Assembly (NCBI GenBank): GCA_028064935.1
Contig: JAPTWT010000278.1
Coordinates: forward strand, 1-62,652
Source: Gammaproteobacteria bacterium
GTDB taxonomy: Bacteria; Pseudomonadota; Gammaproteobacteria; Acidiferrobacterales; Acidiferrobacteraceae
Reading direction: 5' to 3'
Length of the DNA stretch: 62,652 nt
The position numbers and the translations under genes were made by a program. The notes beneath the pieces are model-generated. The model saw only the letters and a list, made by a program, of their open reading frames with translations. It had not been told where the DNA came from and did not search any database. Below, one piece after another: positions 47,146 through 57,394 of the stretch (the stretch's first letter is position 1; every line of letters begins with the position of its first letter).

Positions 47146-47718
47146 CTATTGATGGAACCAGCGCGCATGGAAGACGCGATAGACGCGGTCGGGGTAGTAG
47201 GGGAGTCCGTTGCTGCCGTTATAGGCGGCGAGCGCCGTGAACAGATCGCCGCGGTGACGATTCAAGTAATGCCGAAGGATGTGACAGCCCATGCGCAGGT
47301 TCGTGCGGATCCGGAAGAGGTTGGCGCCAGGCTGGCCCAGCCGCTTCGTCCAGAACGGCATCACCTGCATGAGACCAAGCGCCCCCCGGGGGGAGATCGC
47401 ATAGGGGTTGAAAGCGCTCTCTACTTCAATCACGGCGAGCACCACGCGCGGGCGCAGGCCCTCGCGCAGTGCCGCGTACCGGACGTCTTCGAGCAGGCGT
47501 AGCCGAAAGCGCCGCCCCGGGACCAGGACCGACAGGCGTTGCGACATGTCGGCGAGCCACACCTCGGCCGCGAAGCGGTTCGCAAACGCGTCGCGGTGGA
47601 TGGGGATGTGCCCCCAGGGCGCGGTGGGGGCGGCGGCGCTTGATGCCTGTGCCAGCGCCCACAGCGCGAGACCCAAGGCCCTAAGGCGCCAGGCGCTTGG
47701 CAAGTCGGGTGCGGACAT
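47146..47718 (-). CDS. lytic transglycosylase (SLT domain)
   Basis: The 190-residue protein has a signal-like N-terminus ([20 protein letters not shown]) and a C-terminal SLT domain: catalytic Glu in [26 protein letters not shown], then [10 protein letters not shown]. It cleaves peptidoglycan glycan chains in the periplasm. The chosen ATG lies inside the last 38 bases of proS; a more upstream ATG would overlap further. No clear ribosome site is seen, so coupling to proS is likely. Confidence 0.87.
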   Translation of the reverse strand: MSAPDLPSAWRLRALGLALWALAQASSAAAPTAPWGHIPIHRDAFANRFAAEVWLADMSQRLSVLVPGRRFRLRLLEDVRYAALREGLRPRVVLAVIEVESAFNPYAISPRGALGLMQVMPFWTKRLGQPGANLFRIRTNLRMGCHILRHYLNRHRGDLFTALAAYNGSNGLPYYPDRVYRVFHARWFHQ

Positions 47719-49381
47719 CGGCGAGCGGCCAGTTCTCGGGTTCGGCATCGCTGCGCCCCTTGTATTCGATGGTGCCGGCCTTAAGACCGCGATCACCGAT
47801 CACGAGCCGGTGGGGTAGGCCGATCAGGTCCATATCCCCGAACAGCACGCCCGGGCGCTCGTCGCGATCATCCAGCAGGACGTCGATGCCATCGCCGCGC
47901 AGATCCTCATAGAGGCGCTGCGCGGCCTGCGCCACTTCCGGAGACTTATGAAAGCCGATGGGTACGATGGCGACCGCAAAGGGCGCGATCGGGGTCGGCC
48001 AGATGATGCCCCGTTCGTCGTGGTTTTGTTCGATGGCCGCCGCCACCACCCGCGATACACCGATGCCGTAGCAGCCCATGATGAACGGCTGGGATTGGCC
48101 GGTCTCGTCCAAAAAGCCCGCGGCCATCCGGCTGCTGTATTTCGTGCCGAGCTGGAAGATGTGTCCGACCTCGATGCCGCGGCCACGCTCGAGGGCCGTC
48201 TGGCATTGCGGGCAGGGGTCGCCGGCCACCACCTCGCGCAGGTCGAATACGGTGGGCTCCGGGAAGTCGCGCCCCCAATTGGCGCCCGTGAAGTGATGGT
48301 CCCCGCGATTGGCGCCGCATGCGAAGTCGGCGAGCGCCAGGGCCTCGGGGTCGGCATAGGCCGGGATCGCGAGCCCCGCGGGCCCGGCGGCGCCCGGCAC
48401 ACCGCCTGCGGCGCGCACCTCGGCGGGCGTCGCAAAGGTGAGCGGGCTCAGGGCGTCCGGAACCTTGGTAGCCTTGACCGGGTTGATCTCGCGGTCGCCG
48501 CGCACAAAGAGCGCGATCGGGCCGTGCATGCCCTTGATGAACACCGTCTTCAGGATACGTTCAGCGCTGACCGACAGGACCTGCGCCACCTCGTCCACGC
48601 TATGGGCCGCGCCGGTGTGCACTTCGGTGAGCGCCTCGGTGGCCGCCGGCCGCACCTGCGCCGCGCCGCTTTGCGCGAGCTCGATATTGGCGGCGTAGTC
48701 GCACGCCGGGCAGGTGATGATCGCATCCTCGCCGGTATCGGCCAGGACATGGAATTCGTGGGAGGCATCGCCGCCTATGCTGCCGGTGTCGGCGCGTACC
48801 GCGCGAAAGCGCAGGCCCAGGCGTGTGAATATGCGCTGATAGGTCGCATACATGACCTCATAGGTAGCTTTGAGCGAGGCGTGATCGGCGTGGAAGGAGT
48901 AGGCGTCTTTCATCAAAAACTCGCGCGCGCGCATGACCCCGAACCGTGGGCGCACCTCGTCGCGGAATTTGGTCTGGATCTGATAGAAGTTCATGGGCAG
49001 CTGGCGGTAGCTGCGGATCTCGCGCCGCGCGAGATCGGTGATCACCTCTTCATGGGTGGGGCCGAAACAGAATGCCCGCTCGTGCCGGTCGGTGAGCCGC
49101 AAGAGCTCCGGTCCATAATATTGCCAGCGCTCCGATTCCTGCCAGAGCTCGGCGGGCTGGACGGCCGGCATCAAGACCTCCTGGGCCCCGGACCGGTTCA
49201 TCTCCTCGCGGACGATGGCCTCCACCTTGCGCAGCACGCGCAGCCCCATGGGTAACCAGGTATAGAGCCCCGAGGCGAGCTTGCGGATCATGCCGGCGCG
49301 CAGCATGAGGCGATGGCTTACGATCTCGGCGTCCGCCGGGTTTTCTTTCAAGGTGGCCAGCAATAACGCCTGGGTACGCAT
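47681..49381 (-). CDS. proS: prolyl-tRNA synthetase (bacterial type)
   Basis: The 566-residue class II enzyme has [20 protein letters not shown], motif 2 [25 protein letters not shown], a YbaK-like editing insert (~residues 225-400, VTEV-like region with KTVFIKG) and motif 3 [13 protein letters not shown], with an anticodon domain at the end. It charges tRNA-Pro and clears Ala-tRNA-Pro. It precedes the lytic transglycosylase. Confidence 0.97.
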   Translation of the reverse strand: MRTQALLLATLKENPADAEIVSHRLMLRAGMIRKLASGLYTWLPMGLRVLRKVEAIVREEMNRSGAQEVLMPAVQPAELWQESERWQYYGPELLRLTDRHERAFCFGPTHEEVITDLARREIRSYRQLPMNFYQIQTKFRDEVRPRFGVMRAREFLMKDAYSFHADHASLKATYEVMYATYQRIFTRLGLRFRAVRADTGSIGGDASHEFHVLADTGEDAIITCPACDYAANIELAQSGAAQVRPAATEALTEVHTGAAHSVDEVAQVLSVSAERILKTVFIKGMHGPIALFVRGDREINPVKATKVPDALSPLTFATPAEVRAAGGVPGAAGPAGLAIPAYADPEALALADFACGANRGDHHFTGANWGRDFPEPTVFDLREVVAGDPCPQCQTALERGRGIEVGHIFQLGTKYSSRMAAGFLDETGQSQPFIMGCYGIGVSRVVAAAIEQNHDERGIIWPTPIAPFAVAIVPIGFHKSPEVAQAAQRLYEDLRGDGIDVLLDDRDERPGVLFGDMDLIGLPHRLVIGDRGLKAGTIEYKGRSDAEPENWPLADVRTRLAKRLAP

Positions 49382-49518
49382 GGTTTGGGAAAGGTCCTCG
49401 GTGATTGAAGCCGGTCATCTGGCGCTGCAGGCGGCCCGCCGCTTATCGCGCCACCTATGGTAATGATATACGAATACCCCAGAAGCGGGAGTCACGGGCC
49501 CCGTTTATCGAGAAGGCC

Positions 49519-50433
49519 TTATGGCGTGCCGCCTTCGCGGGGTTCCGGCGGTGATGGCGGCCATAGGTGCGCGGCGCCGCGCACGCCGGAGGCGGCGCCG
49601 TGGCGGGCGGGGACGATGGGCGTGGTCAGATCGTCCGTGAACGCCGCTTGCGCGAGGATTGCGGGCACCTCGGTGTAGAGCGCCGGGATCGCGCTCAAGC
49701 CGCCCCCGAGCACGATCACGTCCGGGTCCAGGATATTGACCACGACCCCGAGCGCGCGCCCGAGGCGGGCGCAATAGAGGTCGAGGGCTGCCTGCGCCCG
49801 GGAATCGCACGCGACGCGCGATGCGATCTCGTGGGCGGTGGACCCTTTCGGCCCACCCAGGGCCTGGTAACTGGCGGCAAGCCCCGGACCCGAGAGCAGG
49901 GTCTCTACGCACCCCCGGCGCCCGCAGTAGCAGGTCGGGCCGTCGGTCTCCAGGATGTTGTGTCCCCACTCGCCGGCGATATGCTGGCGCCCCGGCCACA
50001 ATGTCCCGTCGAGGACGAGGCCCCCGCCGACCCCGGTGCCGAGGATGACCGCGAATACGCAGCGCAGGCCTTGGCCTGCCCCGTCGCGTGCCTCGCTCAA
50101 GGCCAGGCAGTTGGCGTCATTCTCGAGGCGCACCGGGCGATCGAGGCGACAAGCGAGGTCCTCGCGCAGCGGCCGGCCGTTGAGGCAGACGGTATTGGAG
50201 TTCTTCAGCATCCCGGTCTTGTGCGAGATCGCGCCCGGGCTGCCGACGCCCACGGTGCACGGACTTTTGGCCACGCCCTCGAGATCCCAGACGATCGCCG
50301 CGATCGCCTCCAGGATCGCGCCATAGCCCTGCGCGGCCGGCGTCGCTATCCGCCGGCGGGCGAGCTCGCGGCCCGCGGCGTCCATGGCGATCCCTTCGAT
50401 CTTGGTGCCGCCGAGATCGATGCCTATGCGCAC
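49519..50433 (-). CDS. mak: fructokinase, ROK family (Mak-like)
   Basis: The 304-residue sugar kinase starts at GTG 50433, giving MRIGIDLGGTKIEGIAMD. It has the ROK zinc motif GHNILETDGPTCYCGRRGCVET, ATP-site GTGVGGGLVLDG and IVLGGGLS, and NDANCLALSEA. Alignment by eye with E. coli Mak is close from end to end, including VVNILDPDVIVLGGG and SGVRGAAHLW. It phosphorylates fructose or a related hexose. It overlaps the amidotransferase stop by 10 bases. Confidence 0.9.
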   Translation of the reverse strand: MRIGIDLGGTKIEGIAMDAAGRELARRRIATPAAQGYGAILEAIAAIVWDLEGVAKSPCTVGVGSPGAISHKTGMLKNSNTVCLNGRPLREDLACRLDRPVRLENDANCLALSEARDGAGQGLRCVFAVILGTGVGGGLVLDGTLWPGRQHIAGEWGHNILETDGPTCYCGRRGCVETLLSGPGLAASYQALGGPKGSTAHEIASRVACDSRAQAALDLYCARLGRALGVVVNILDPDVIVLGGGLSAIPALYTEVPAILAQAAFTDDLTTPIVPARHGAASGVRGAAHLWPPSPPEPREGGTP

Positions 50434-51128
50434 AAGGCATCGAGCCAGCGGGCGTAGACCGTGTCCGCGGTTTTGTGCAGGGACGCGACCTTGGCGGCGG
50501 CATCCTCGCGCATGACTTCGGCGGTTTGAACCGAGGGCGAGGCCACGAGTCGCCGCCCGGCGGCGCTGCCCGCCCAGGCATCGATCATGGTGGTGGTCAT
50601 CTCGATGTGGCACTGCAGGGCCAGGGTGCGACCGATGACAAAACCTTGATGGCGGCAGAAGGGGCCGGTCAGGATCGGGGCGGCATCCTGTGGGATTGTG
50701 AAGGTCTCGCCGTGCCAGTGAAAGACCTCGAAGCGCTCGGGCAGTCCGGCGAGCCATTGGCGGCCGGCCTCGCCCGGCACGCGCTCGACCAGGCCCCAGC
50801 CGATCTCCATCACCGGGTTGGGTCCGACCACCCCGCCCAAGGCCTTGCTGATGAGCTGGCCCCCCAGGCAATGGCCCAGCACCGGCTGGCCGCCAGCCTG
50901 TGCCTCGCGGATGAGCGCCAGGGCCTTGGGGATCCACGGCAGGGGGTCATTTACGCTCATGGGGCCGCCCATGAAGATGAGCCCCGAGTAATCGCGGGCT
51001 GTCCGCGGCATGGCATCACCCTGATCGACGCGGATCAGGGTATAGGGTAGGTCGCGCCTTTTCAGGACATCGGCCAGGTAGCCCGGGCCCTCGCCGGGGG
51101 CATGTCGGAAAATGGCAAGAGGTTTCAT
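50424..51128 (-). CDS. class I glutamine amidotransferase (GMP-synthase-like)
   Basis: The 234-residue protein has the triad of type 1 amidotransferases: nucleophile in LGHCLGGQLIS and His-Glu in LQCHIEMTT, plus GGPMSVND. It has no synthetase domain, so it belongs to the stand-alone YfeJ-like group whose substrate (often gamma-glutamyl compounds) is unknown. The ATG at 51128 (MKPLAIF) is preferred over an N-terminal extension. It overlaps the fructokinase gene. Confidence 0.88.
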   Translation of the reverse strand: MKPLAIFRHAPGEGPGYLADVLKRRDLPYTLIRVDQGDAMPRTARDYSGLIFMGGPMSVNDPLPWIPKALALIREAQAGGQPVLGHCLGGQLISKALGGVVGPNPVMEIGWGLVERVPGEAGRQWLAGLPERFEVFHWHGETFTIPQDAAPILTGPFCRHQGFVIGRTLALQCHIEMTTTMIDAWAGSAAGRRLVASPSVQTAEVMREDAAAKVASLHKTADTVYARWLDALCA

Positions 51129-51252
51129 CTGGTGGAGAGGCCTTGATTCGTTGATCATTACCGTCCCGATCCGGCCCCACTCGAACGCACGGCCGTGCGC
51201 GCCGGGGTCGGATCGCCCGTGCGTCAGTATAGCGGCATTGAAGGCCCGCGCC

Positions 51253-52770
51253 CTAGTCGGCGGCGACCATGGGGGATGTCTCTCCGCCCAGCCGGCGCCC
51301 CCCGATCAGCAGCACGAGCGGCAGCATGGCGACAAAGCTCATCGTGATAAACACGAACGTGGCGTCGAAGGCCACCATCTGCGACTGCCGGGCCAGGGTC
51401 CCGGCCAGTACGCGGGCGCCGAGCGGGGTTTGCGGAAGCAGGTGCAGTGGCGCGAGATAGGTGGTGGCGGCCGCGCCAAAGGCGCTGATGTGCGCCCCTA
51501 TCGTGTTCCACGCAATCTGGCCATGGCGGATGAACATGGTTGTGACCAGCGAGATGCCGATGGACGAGCCGACCGTGCGCATGAGACTAAAGAGCCCCGC
51601 GGCCTCCGATGCCGATTCGTGCGGGAGCGTCGAGAATGCGACCGTCGAGAGCGGCACATAGATCATGCCCAAGCCCAGACCCTGGATCAGCACCGGCCAA
51701 ATGACCTGCCATTCACTGATATGGAGGTCGTAATGTCCCATGCCCCAGGTCCCAAGGCCGCTCAAGACGATGCCGATGGCGATCAGGATGCGCGGACTCA
51801 TGCGCGTGATGAGCCGGCCTACGAGCAACATGCTGAATGCGCTCACCACGCCCCGCGGCGCCATGGCAAGACCGGTGGTAAGCGTCGGGTAATGAAGGAG
51901 CTCCTCCAGGAATAGCGGCTGCATGACCATGGAGCCGTACATGCCGAGACCGAAGATCGCGAGCAGCAGGCTTGCCACTGTAAAGTTGCGGTCGGCCAAG
52001 ATGCGCAGATCGAACAGGCGTGATCCGCGCCGCCCGATACTATGCACCGCGAAGGCGGCCAGACCAGCGATTGCCACCACCACCGCCAGCTGAATGCGCA
52101 GCGATCCGAGCCAGCCGTATTCGTTGCCGCGATCCAGGAGAAATTGCAGGGCGCTGATGCATAGGGCCAGATAGGTGAGCCCCGCCCAGTCCATGACGCG
52201 CTCACGGCGCGCGGTGTCGGGGACCGATGTGAGCGCCAGGACATAGGAGAGGATGCCGACCGGGAGGTTTATGAAAAAGGTCCAGCGCCAACTCAAGACC
52301 TCGGTCAGATAACCGCCCAGGGTGGGTCCGAGAATGGGACCTATCATGACCCCGATGCCCCAAATGGCCATTGCCCGCCCGCGTTCCTCGACCGGGTAGA
52401 TGCTTACCATGATCGCTTGCGAAAGCGGGACCAGGGAGGCCCCGAAGGCCCCCTGCAACAGACGGAACACGACGATCTGGCCAAGCGAACCGGCCAATCC
52501 GCACAGGGCGGAGAACAGCACGAACCCGAAGATGCTGATGAGCAGGTAACGTCGGCGGCCGAGCCGGTCCATGAAAAACCCCGTGAGCGGCATGAACACC
52601 GCGGACGCCACGAGGTAGCTCGTCAGCACCCAGGTGATCTGATCGGGGGTGGCCTCGAGCTGCCCTTCCATGTGCGGGAGGGCGACGTTCACGATGGTCA
52701 TGTCGAGCACCTGCATCACGGTCGTGGCCATGACCGCGATCGTGACTAGTAGCCGCTGTCGGGGGCTCAC
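51253..52770 (-). CDS. emrB: DHA2 family multidrug MFS transporter (EmrB-like)
   Basis: The 505-residue protein has 14 predicted membrane segments and DHA2 motifs: motif A FMDRLGRRRYLL, motif C RAMAIWGIGVMIGPILGPTLGGYL, and an N-terminal VLDMTIVNVALPHM. With the HlyD/EmrA-type adaptor in the same operon it should pump drugs or hydrophobic acids from the cell through an outer-membrane channel. It is last in the MarR-EmrA-UspA-EmrB operon and overlaps UspA by 4 bases. Confidence 0.93.
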   Translation of the reverse strand: MSPRQRLLVTIAVMATTVMQVLDMTIVNVALPHMEGQLEATPDQITWVLTSYLVASAVFMPLTGFFMDRLGRRRYLLISIFGFVLFSALCGLAGSLGQIVVFRLLQGAFGASLVPLSQAIMVSIYPVEERGRAMAIWGIGVMIGPILGPTLGGYLTEVLSWRWTFFINLPVGILSYVLALTSVPDTARRERVMDWAGLTYLALCISALQFLLDRGNEYGWLGSLRIQLAVVVAIAGLAAFAVHSIGRRGSRLFDLRILADRNFTVASLLLAIFGLGMYGSMVMQPLFLEELLHYPTLTTGLAMAPRGVVSAFSMLLVGRLITRMSPRILIAIGIVLSGLGTWGMGHYDLHISEWQVIWPVLIQGLGLGMIYVPLSTVAFSTLPHESASEAAGLFSLMRTVGSSIGISLVTTMFIRHGQIAWNTIGAHISAFGAAATTYLAPLHLLPQTPLGARVLAGTLARQSQMVAFDATFVFITMSFVAMLPLVLLIGGRRLGGETSPMVAAD

Positions 52771-53240
52771 GGCCCGGTTTCAGGAGGAGAAGGATTCTCG
52801 ATACATATCAGGATACTGCACGCTGACAGATCGAGGAGTGTGACGCCCACGGATCCTCGCCACCAGCGCGCGAATGCCGACTGCGTGCGGTGGCCGAGTA
52901 CGATGAGATCGACCTGAAGGGTCTTGGCGGCACGCGCGATCTCGTCTATAGGCTCGCCCAGCGCCACATGCCCCTGCGCCTTTATGCCGCGCTCTGTAAG
53001 TCGGGTGACACCCTCGTGCAGGATTTCCTCGACGTGCCGCGTCTGTTCCGCGAACGGTGCGTCACTCGACAGCGACTCGCCCACGATCGATGTGGCGCTT
53101 GTACGGACCACGGCAAGGAGGTGGACGAAGGCCCCGCAGGCGCTCGCCAGTTCCGCCCCCTGATGGAGCGCGGTGCGGCCTTCGCGGGTGCCGTCATAAC
53201 AGAGGAGCATGGTGCGAAAGACCATGGGCGTCTCCGTCAA
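52767..53240 (-). CDS. universal stress protein between emrA and emrB
   Basis: The 157-residue UspA-fold protein has LLCYDGTREGRTAL at the start and the ATP-binding-type loop VLGHRTQSAFARWWRGSVG, close to G-x2-G-x9-G(S/T). Its ATG overlaps the EmrA stop and its stop overlaps the EmrB start, each by 4 bases, so it is translated as part of the pump operon. Placement inside an efflux operon is uncommon and may tie pumping to energy or stress state. Confidence 0.88.
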   Translation of the reverse strand: MTETPMVFRTMLLCYDGTREGRTALHQGAELASACGAFVHLLAVVRTSATSIVGESLSSDAPFAEQTRHVEEILHEGVTRLTERGIKAQGHVALGEPIDEIARAAKTLQVDLIVLGHRTQSAFARWWRGSVGVTLLDLSACSILICIENPSPPETGP

Positions 53241-54124
53241 TGTTTGCGGGCCTTGCGGAAAAAGACCGTGGCGTTCGCGCTCGTCCCGATCCTGAGCGGC
53301 CAGCGGGGGTTCGGGTTAAAGATCAATATCCGCACCGGAACGCGCTGCGTGACCTTGACCCAGTTCCCCGTGGCGTTCTCCGGCGGGAGGAGCGAGAAGG
53401 CCGTACCGCTCCCGCCACTGATGCCAACTACTCTACCGCGGAAGCGCCGATTTGGGTACATGTCGATATGGATGTGGGCGCGGTCACCTACGATCACGTG
53501 GCTAAGGGAGGTCTCCTTGAAGTTGGCGGTCACCCAATACTCGCGGCTCGCGATGAGCGCGAACAGCGGCGTGCCGGCCTGGATGTAGGCGCCGGGCCGC
53601 AGGCGCATGTTGCTGAGATAGCCATTGGTTGGTGCGCGCACCAGGCAGTGGGAGAGATTGAGCCGTGCGCGCGCGAGCGCGGCGCGGGCGGCGGCCAGCG
53701 CCGCGCGGTCGGCCTTGACCGTGGCCTGCGCCGTCTCCGAGGCTTGTGATGACAAAAAGTGATGCACGGCCATGCGTTGCGTGCGGCCGCTGATGGCCTC
53801 GGCATTGGCGAGCAGGGCCTGCCGTTGCTGGACCGAGGCGCGCGCCGCGAGCACGGCGATTTGGTAGGGGTGCGGGTCGATCTCAAACAGGCGCTGATGA
53901 GCGTGAACCGGCCGGTTATTGTGGACGAACACCTGTGCCGCCGGTCCGGCCACCTGCGCGGCTATCGACACGACATGGGCGCCCACGTAGGCATCATCCG
54001 TACTCACGTAATCCTGAAGGCTGCGCCAATACACATAGGCGCCGTAGATGAGGAGGATGGCGATGAAGGCGAGCAGGGCCTTTTGGCGGAGCAGGGCGCG
54101 GACTCTCTGCGACAGTCGGGACAT
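53237..54124 (-). CDS. emrA: HlyD/EmrA-like membrane-fusion protein
   Basis: The 295-residue protein has one N-terminal transmembrane helix (ALLAFIAILLIYGAYVYW), the biotinyl-lipoyl half pattern STDDAYVGAHVVSIAAQVAG, a coiled-coil hairpin (~95-160), and the second lipoyl/barrel part with VRAPTNGYLSNMRLRPGAYIQAG. It bridges the inner-membrane pump EmrB and an outer-membrane channel, which is not encoded here. It follows MarR after 24 bases and overlaps UspA. Confidence 0.92.
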   Translation of the reverse strand: MSRLSQRVRALLRQKALLAFIAILLIYGAYVYWRSLQDYVSTDDAYVGAHVVSIAAQVAGPAAQVFVHNNRPVHAHQRLFEIDPHPYQIAVLAARASVQQRQALLANAEAISGRTQRMAVHHFLSSQASETAQATVKADRAALAAARAALARARLNLSHCLVRAPTNGYLSNMRLRPGAYIQAGTPLFALIASREYWVTANFKETSLSHVIVGDRAHIHIDMYPNRRFRGRVVGISGGSGTAFSLLPPENATGNWVKVTQRVPVRILIFNPNPRWPLRIGTSANATVFFRKARKH

Positions 54125-54148
54125 GAGGGGCTGGGCCTGTTTGAAGTC

Positions 54149-54577
54149 TTAAAGGGACAAGAGCCGGTCACGGATTTTTTTGAGAGCGGCGGTGGTTACG
54201 GTTACTTCCTCCGCGCTCAGGTGCGTAAGAAGTTCGCGGCTCAGGTCCTCGGCCATTTCGCTTATGGGCCGCATCAAGGCGCGCCCGCCCTCGCAGAGAT
54301 GGACGGTCTTGCTGCGGCGGTCGTGGGGCGATTCCCGCCGCTCGACCAGACCGTCGGCGGTCAGGCGGTCCAGTAAGCCCACCACCGTCGGCGCTTCGAC
54401 CCCGAGGCGTGCCGCGAGTTCGGCCTGCGTGCAGTCCTCGCTACAGGCGATATGGACCAGCATGCGCCATTTGGCCTGGCTTAAACCAAGCGGTCGCAGC
54501 CGCCGGTCCAGCTCGGTTCGCCACAGCCGTGCCGTTTCGTGGAGTATTCCTGCAAACGACTCTTGAGGAAGCCCCAT
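54149..54577 (-). CDS. MarR-family regulator of the efflux operon
   Basis: The 142-residue winged-helix protein has CTQAELAARLGVEAPTVVGLLDRLTADGLVERRESPHDRRSKTVHL, the full MarR DNA-binding core. It leads the emrA-uspA-emrB operon and should repress it until a phenolic or drug ligand binds. A TTAG-N4-CTAA palindrome upstream is the likely operator. Confidence 0.92.
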   Translation of the reverse strand: MGLPQESFAGILHETARLWRTELDRRLRPLGLSQAKWRMLVHIACSEDCTQAELAARLGVEAPTVVGLLDRLTADGLVERRESPHDRRSKTVHLCEGGRALMRPISEMAEDLSRELLTHLSAEEVTVTTAALKKIRDRLLSL

Positions 54578-54595
54578 CGCTCGCCCCTTCTTACC

Positions 54596-54615
54596 CTAAC
54601 TATTAGGAGGCTAAC
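54596..54615. promoter_or_regulatory. candidate MarR operator
   Basis: The 20-base stretch contains CTAAC at each end (15-base spacing) and the inverted repeat TTAG-GAGG-CTAA at 54603-54614. It lies 19-38 bases before the MarR start. Short TTAG/CTAA dyads are usual MarR-type sites. Confidence 0.5.
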
Positions 54616-54649
54616 AGATATTGCCCCCGCCGTGCAAGGGTTGCGCGGG

Positions 54650-55468
54650 TCAGATGGCCGTCTTATCTTTCTTGATGAGGGCGTAGGCGGAGTGGTTGTG
54701 AATCGATTCGAAGTTTTCGGATTCCACGGTGTAGGCGTCGACTCGTGGGTCGGCATTCAGGGCGCTTGCGACCTCACGGACCATGTCCTCCACGAATCGC
54801 GGATTATCATAGGCGCGCTCGGTGACGAATTTCTCATCCGGACGCTTCAAGAGCCCATAGAGTTCACAGCTCGCCTTTTTTTCGACGAGATCGATCAGGT
54901 CCTCGACCCACACGAACTGATTGGTTCTGACCGACAAGGTCACGTGCGACCGTTGATTGTGCGCGCCACGCTCGGAGATCTCCTTGGAGCATGGGCAGAG
55001 GCTCGTGACCGGAACGACGACGCCGATGGTGGTGACGCCGTGGCCATTGCGAATCTCGCCGCGAAAGCTCACCTCGTAATCCATGAGGCTGCGTACGCCC
55101 GAGACCGGCGCGGTCTTGGTCACGAAATACGGGAAGGTCATCTCGATATGGCCGGCGTCGGCCTCCAGGCGCCGGGCCATCTCCACCAGCATGTCCTGGA
55201 AGGACTCGACCGATATCTCGGTCTCGTAACGGTTCAGGATCTCGACAAAGCGCGACATGTGCGTGCCCTTGAAGTTATGGGGCAGTTCGACGTACATGTT
55301 GAAGAGCGCGATGGTGTGCTGCTCGCCTTGACTGCGGTCCTTGACCCGTACCGGATGGCGGATGTCCTTGATGCCAACCTTGTCTATGGCGATCTGACGC
55401 GAGTCGACACTGCTTTGCACATCGGCGATACAGTCGTCGGTTCGCGCACCGGGCGGTGCAGCGATCAT
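54650..55468 (-). CDS. folE2: GTP cyclohydrolase FolE2 (type IB)
   Basis: The 272-residue protein matches the FolE2 family: [35 protein letters not shown], the metal Cys region [20 protein letters not shown] and [14 protein letters not shown]. It makes dihydroneopterin triphosphate for folate (or queuosine) and works with metals other than zinc, useful where zinc is short. It stands alone between the efflux operon and the isoprenoid genes. Confidence 0.95.
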   Translation of the reverse strand: MIAAPPGARTDDCIADVQSSVDSRQIAIDKVGIKDIRHPVRVKDRSQGEQHTIALFNMYVELPHNFKGTHMSRFVEILNRYETEISVESFQDMLVEMARRLEADAGHIEMTFPYFVTKTAPVSGVRSLMDYEVSFRGEIRNGHGVTTIGVVVPVTSLCPCSKEISERGAHNQRSHVTLSVRTNQFVWVEDLIDLVEKKASCELYGLLKRPDEKFVTERAYDNPRFVEDMVREVASALNADPRVDAYTVESENFESIHNHSAYALIKKDKTAI

Positions 55469-55512
55469 AGCGGGACCTTAATCTTGAGTAATCTAGTCAA
55501 CGATTTGCTATT

Positions 55513-57393
55513 CTAGGCCGATTCCGAGGCCCGGGCAAGCTCTGGCATGGCATCCCGGACCTGCCGGACGATACCGGACACGTCCAGCCCGCAATCGGCC
55601 AGCATCTGTGCCGGGGATCCATGCTCGATGTAGCTGTCGGGCAGGCCGAGATTCAGGACCCGTGCCGGCAGCTGCAGCTGCCCCACGAGTTCACCCACCC
55701 CGCTACCCGCGCCTCCGGCCACGACATTCTCCTCGATGGTGACGAAGAATTCATGGGAGCGCGCCAGGCGGATGAGGAGCGCCTCGTCCAGGGGCTTCAC
55801 GAAGCGCATGTTGACGACGGTTGCATTCAGCGTCTCGCCGGCGCCAAGCGCCGCACTCAAGAGTGAGCCGAAGGCCAGCAGGGCAACGCGCGTCCCGTGG
55901 CGGCGAACCTCGGCCTTGCCGATGGGTAATGCCGTCATGGTCCGCTCGACGGCCACGCCGGGCCCGCTGCCGCGCGGATAACGGACCGCCGTCGGCCCGT
56001 CGTGCTGGTAGGCGGTATAGAGCATCTGCCGGCATTCGTTCTCGTCGCTCGCGGCCATGATGACGAAGTGCGGCAGGCAACGCATGAAGCTCAAATCAAA
56101 GCTTCCGGCATGGGTTGGCCCGTCGGCCCCCACGAGCCCGCCCCGGTCTATGGCCAGCATGACCGGGAGGTTTTGCAGGCTGATATCATGGATGACCTGA
56201 TCGTAACCGCGCTGCAGGAAGGTCGAATAGATGGCGACCACGGGCTTTAGGCCCTCACAGGCCAGTCCCGCGGCGAATGTCAGGGCGTGTTGTTCGGCTA
56301 TGCCGACGTCGAAGTACCGGTCCGGGAAGCGTTCCGAGAACTCCACGAGCCCCGATCCCTCGCGCATCGCCGGTGTGATGCCAATCAACTTCTGGTCGGC
56401 CGCCGCCATGTCGCACAGCCATTCACCGAAGATCTGGGTATAGGTCTTACCCGAGGCCTTGGTCTCCATTTTGCCGGTCTGCGGATCGAAAGGCGTCACC
56501 CCGTGGTAGACGCAGGGGTCACCCTCGGCGGGCGTATAGCCCTTGCCCTTACGGGTCACGACATGGAGAAAGCGCGGCCCTTTCAGGTCACGCATGTTTC
56601 TGAGCGTCGGGATGAGGCTTGCCAGATCGTGTCCGTCGATCGGGCCGATATAGTTGAAGCCAAGTTCCTCGAACAGCGTTCCGGGCATGATGATGCCCTT
56701 CATGTGCTCCTCGATGCGCTTGGCGAACTGAAACACCGGACGCACGGTGCTAAGGACCGTCTTGCTGCCACTGCGCACGCTCGAATAGGCGCGCCCCGAC
56801 AGGATGCGCGCGAGATAGCTCGACAGCGCCCCGACGTTCGGCGATATGGACATGTCGTTGTCGTTCAAGATCACGAGCAGATCGGCATCCATGCTGCCGG
56901 CATTGTTCAGGGCCTCGAAGGCCATGCCGGCGGTGAGTGCACCATCCCCGATGACCGCCACCACCTGGCGCGCCTCGCGTGCCTGCTTGGCGGCCACCGC
57001 CATTCCCAGCGCCGCACTGATCGAGGTGCTGGAGTGGCCGACACCAAAGGTGTCATAGGGGCTCTCCGAGCGCTTCGGGAAGCCGGACAAGCCGTTGGCC
57101 TTGCGCAGTGTCGCCATGCGTTCGCGCCGGCCGGTCAGGATCTTGTGCGGGTAGGTCTGGTGACCGACATCCCATACGATACGGTCCTCGGGCGTGTCGA
57201 ACACATAATGCAGGGCGATCGTAAGTTCGACCGTGCCCAACCCGGCGGCCAGATGACCCCCGGTGCGACTCACGCTGGTGATGAGGTATTCGCGCAATTC
57301 CTGGGCCAACTGGGGAAGTACGCCTTCGGGCAGCCGCCGAAGGTCCGCGGGGGAATCGATGGTGCGCAAAAGCGCGTGCCCGGTCTTTGTCAT
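55513..57393 (-). CDS. dxs: 1-deoxy-D-xylulose-5-phosphate synthase
   Basis: The 626-residue thiamine-diphosphate enzyme starts the MEP isoprenoid pathway. It has [28 protein letters not shown] motif [18 protein letters not shown]...LNDNDMS, the transketolase pyrimidine domain with [12 protein letters not shown], and a C-terminal domain. ATG 57393 ([12 protein letters not shown]) is chosen; the longer frame would run into ispA. It follows ispA by one base. Confidence 0.96.
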   Translation of the reverse strand: MTKTGHALLRTIDSPADLRRLPEGVLPQLAQELREYLITSVSRTGGHLAAGLGTVELTIALHYVFDTPEDRIVWDVGHQTYPHKILTGRRERMATLRKANGLSGFPKRSESPYDTFGVGHSSTSISAALGMAVAAKQAREARQVVAVIGDGALTAGMAFEALNNAGSMDADLLVILNDNDMSISPNVGALSSYLARILSGRAYSSVRSGSKTVLSTVRPVFQFAKRIEEHMKGIIMPGTLFEELGFNYIGPIDGHDLASLIPTLRNMRDLKGPRFLHVVTRKGKGYTPAEGDPCVYHGVTPFDPQTGKMETKASGKTYTQIFGEWLCDMAAADQKLIGITPAMREGSGLVEFSERFPDRYFDVGIAEQHALTFAAGLACEGLKPVVAIYSTFLQRGYDQVIHDISLQNLPVMLAIDRGGLVGADGPTHAGSFDLSFMRCLPHFVIMAASDENECRQMLYTAYQHDGPTAVRYPRGSGPGVAVERTMTALPIGKAEVRRHGTRVALLAFGSLLSAALGAGETLNATVVNMRFVKPLDEALLIRLARSHEFFVTIEENVVAGGAGSGVGELVGQLQLPARVLNLGLPDSYIEHGSPAQMLADCGLDVSGIVRQVRDAMPELARASESA

Positions 57394-57394
57394 T

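Noticed and set aside
47948..49255. 435-codon plus-strand frame opposite proS
   Set aside because: Antisense shadow of a certain gene with no recognisable domain.
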